This document shows positions 5,117 to 5,562 of a DNA stretch of 5,562 nt, piece by piece. The notes under the pieces are model-generated. The model was not told where the DNA came from and searched no databases. It saw only the letters and a list, made by a program, of their open reading frames with translations. A program made the position numbers and the translations under genes. Source of the stretch: Verrucomicrobiota bacterium (lineage in GTDB: Bacteria; Verrucomicrobiota; Verrucomicrobiia; Chthoniobacterales; UBA10450); assembly GCA_003219925.1 (NCBI GenBank), contig QHQU01000046.1:1-5562 (forward strand). The letters are read 5' to 3'. How positions within the stretch are numbered: position 1 is the first letter of the stretch; the number at the start of each line of letters is the position of its first letter.

Positions 5117-5299
5117 ATGAACAAGAACTCTCAAATTTTGCGTCCCCGACAAAAGCTTTCCCTCGGTGATTTAATTCTCGCCGTTAGTTCCTGCACCAAA
5201 AGCAGCCGCGAAACCGTTGCCACCGTCGCCGACTTGCTCGGCAGCGGTCAGGTACGAGTGGAAGATCACGGCCGGTTTTTGCGCGCCAAGGTCTGCTAA
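5117..5299 (+). CDS. Small protein of unknown function, possibly winged-helix-like
   Basis: I do not recognise a named family. The 60-residue product begins MNKNSQILRPRQKLSLGDLI, then has a helix-like part (LILAVSSCTKSSRETVATVADLL, about 19-41), then GSGQVRVEDHGRFLRAKVC. A helix pair followed by a glycine and a short beta-hairpin-like tail (VRVEDHGRFLRA) recalls a small winged-helix DNA-binding fold, but this is only shape inference. It has no signal peptide or membrane segment, so it should be cytosolic. Its strong terminator 21 bp downstream supports a real transcription unit. I chose the ATG at 5117 because composition looks coding from there. In-frame ATGs at 5078 and 5033 would give 73 or 88 residues; only the one at 5033 has a purine-rich AGAAAAGG upstream, placed rather close. 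The start is therefore uncertain. Confidence 0.6.
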   Translation: MNKNSQILRPRQKLSLGDLILAVSSCTKSSRETVATVADLLGSGQVRVEDHGRFLRAKVC

Positions 5300-5319
5300 A
5301 TTCGGAAAAGTAATTTTCT

Positions 5320-5358
5320 AACGCTCCGGTGGTTGTGCTGCCGGAGCGTTTTCTTTTT
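5320..5358 (+). terminator. Rho-independent terminator after the small ORF
   Basis: AACGCTCCGG (5320-5329) pairs perfectly with CCGGAGCGTT (5341-5350), giving a 10-bp GC-rich stem with an 11-nt loop. It is followed by TTCTTTTT (5351-5358). The T-tract is on the plus strand, so it ends transcription from the small ORF, and from dedA if that reads through. On the minus strand the tail is only TAGAAAATT, so it would be at best a weak terminator for the GIY-YIG gene. Confidence 0.9.
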
Positions 5359-5376
5359 GTAACTCCGCCCCTGTCA

Positions 5377-5400
5377 CGTCGAGCGACGCTGAGACATCTC
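5377..5400. repeat. Two adjacent mini-palindromes beside the GIY-YIG gene
   Basis: CGTCG-AG-CGACG (5377-5388) is followed two bases later by GAGA-CA-TCTC (5391-5400). Both are perfect inverted repeats with 2-base centres, and they end 3 bp from the stop codon of the GIY-YIG gene. The wording (GTCGAGCG..GAGACATCTC) resembles a dispersed intergenic repeat I recall from several soil-bacterial genomes; this recollection is uncertain. Confidence 0.4.
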
Positions 5401-5403
5401 TAA

Positions 5404-5562
5404 CTATTCTCCGAGGATCTCCGGAGCCAGTTCCTTCCAGCGTGGGTTGAGAGTTGCGATGAATGCCACTTTCTTTGCTCGCGACGATATCTTGAGTTGC
5501 TTTTCGCGTGCGATGGCATCTTGCACATCCGTGCAATGCTCGTAGTGGATCAGTTTTCTCCA
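5404..5562 (-). CDS. GIY-YIG domain nuclease, C-terminal part (cut by right edge)
   Basis: The final 52 codons plus TAG (5404-5406) are present; the N-terminus with the GIY/YIG strands lies beyond the window. The visible part matches the second half of small stand-alone GIY-YIG proteins of the UvrC N-terminal/YhbQ-like type: KLIHYEHCTDVQDAIAREKQ, a basic LKISSRAKK stretch, then LNPRWKELAPEI. The Glu of AREKQ (visible residue 20) is the expected metal-binding residue, and NPxWxxL is a typical family ending. Such proteins are usually about 80-100 residues. They are predicted DNA endonucleases, and their cellular role is mostly undefined. The gene converges on the small ORF, with the terminator and mini-palindromes between them. 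Confidence 0.85.
   Translation of the reverse strand, partial: WRKLIHYEHCTDVQDAIAREKQLKISSRAKKVAFIATLNPRWKELAPEILGE

Overview
This window looks like a stretch of chromosome from a free-living Gram-negative-type bacterium of moderately high GC. My best guess is a soil Verrucomicrobiota (Spartobacteria/Chthoniobacterales-like) or a related phylum. That guess rests on the protein styles, the near absence of Shine-Dalgarno sequences, and short AAGATG-cored palindromes and AATC heptamers that I associate from memory with such genomes. It is an inference; no taxonomic marker gene is present. I see no rRNA, tRNA, CRISPR array, transposase or phage gene.

Left part, minus strand (about 1-4103). A three-gene operon reads right to left. 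It starts with an MsbA/ABCB-type half-transporter (2316-4103), whose stop overlaps the start of a hexapeptide-repeat O-acyltransferase (1732-2319) by 4 bp. After 25 bp comes a GT-B-like glycosyltransferase (534-1706). The set looks like a small module that makes, acylates and flips or exports a glycoconjugate; the product is unknown. Downstream on the same strand, after 181 bp holding three short hairpins, is the N-terminal third of a secreted or periplasmic HtrA/Deg-type serine protease. It runs off the left edge before its catalytic residues.

Middle (4104-4198). A 95-bp divergent intergenic region separates the transporter from a plus-strand DedA-family membrane protein (4199-4831). It carries two clusters of a 7-bp AATC/GATT repeat in opposite orientations, one next to each start codon.

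Right part (4832-5562). A 285-bp region without a confident gene follows dedA. Next come a 60-residue conserved-looking small protein of unknown function (5117-5299), a clear rho-independent terminator (5320-5358), a pair of tiny palindromes (5377-5400), and the C-terminal 52 residues of a small GIY-YIG nuclease on the minus strand, cut by the right edge.

The genes are of ordinary families. What deserves a second look is the repeat architecture: an inverted pair of REP-like hairpins, one reaching into a stop codon; the heptamer clusters at the divergent start region; and the small palindromes abutting the GIY-YIG gene. No clearly new defence or mobile system is visible.
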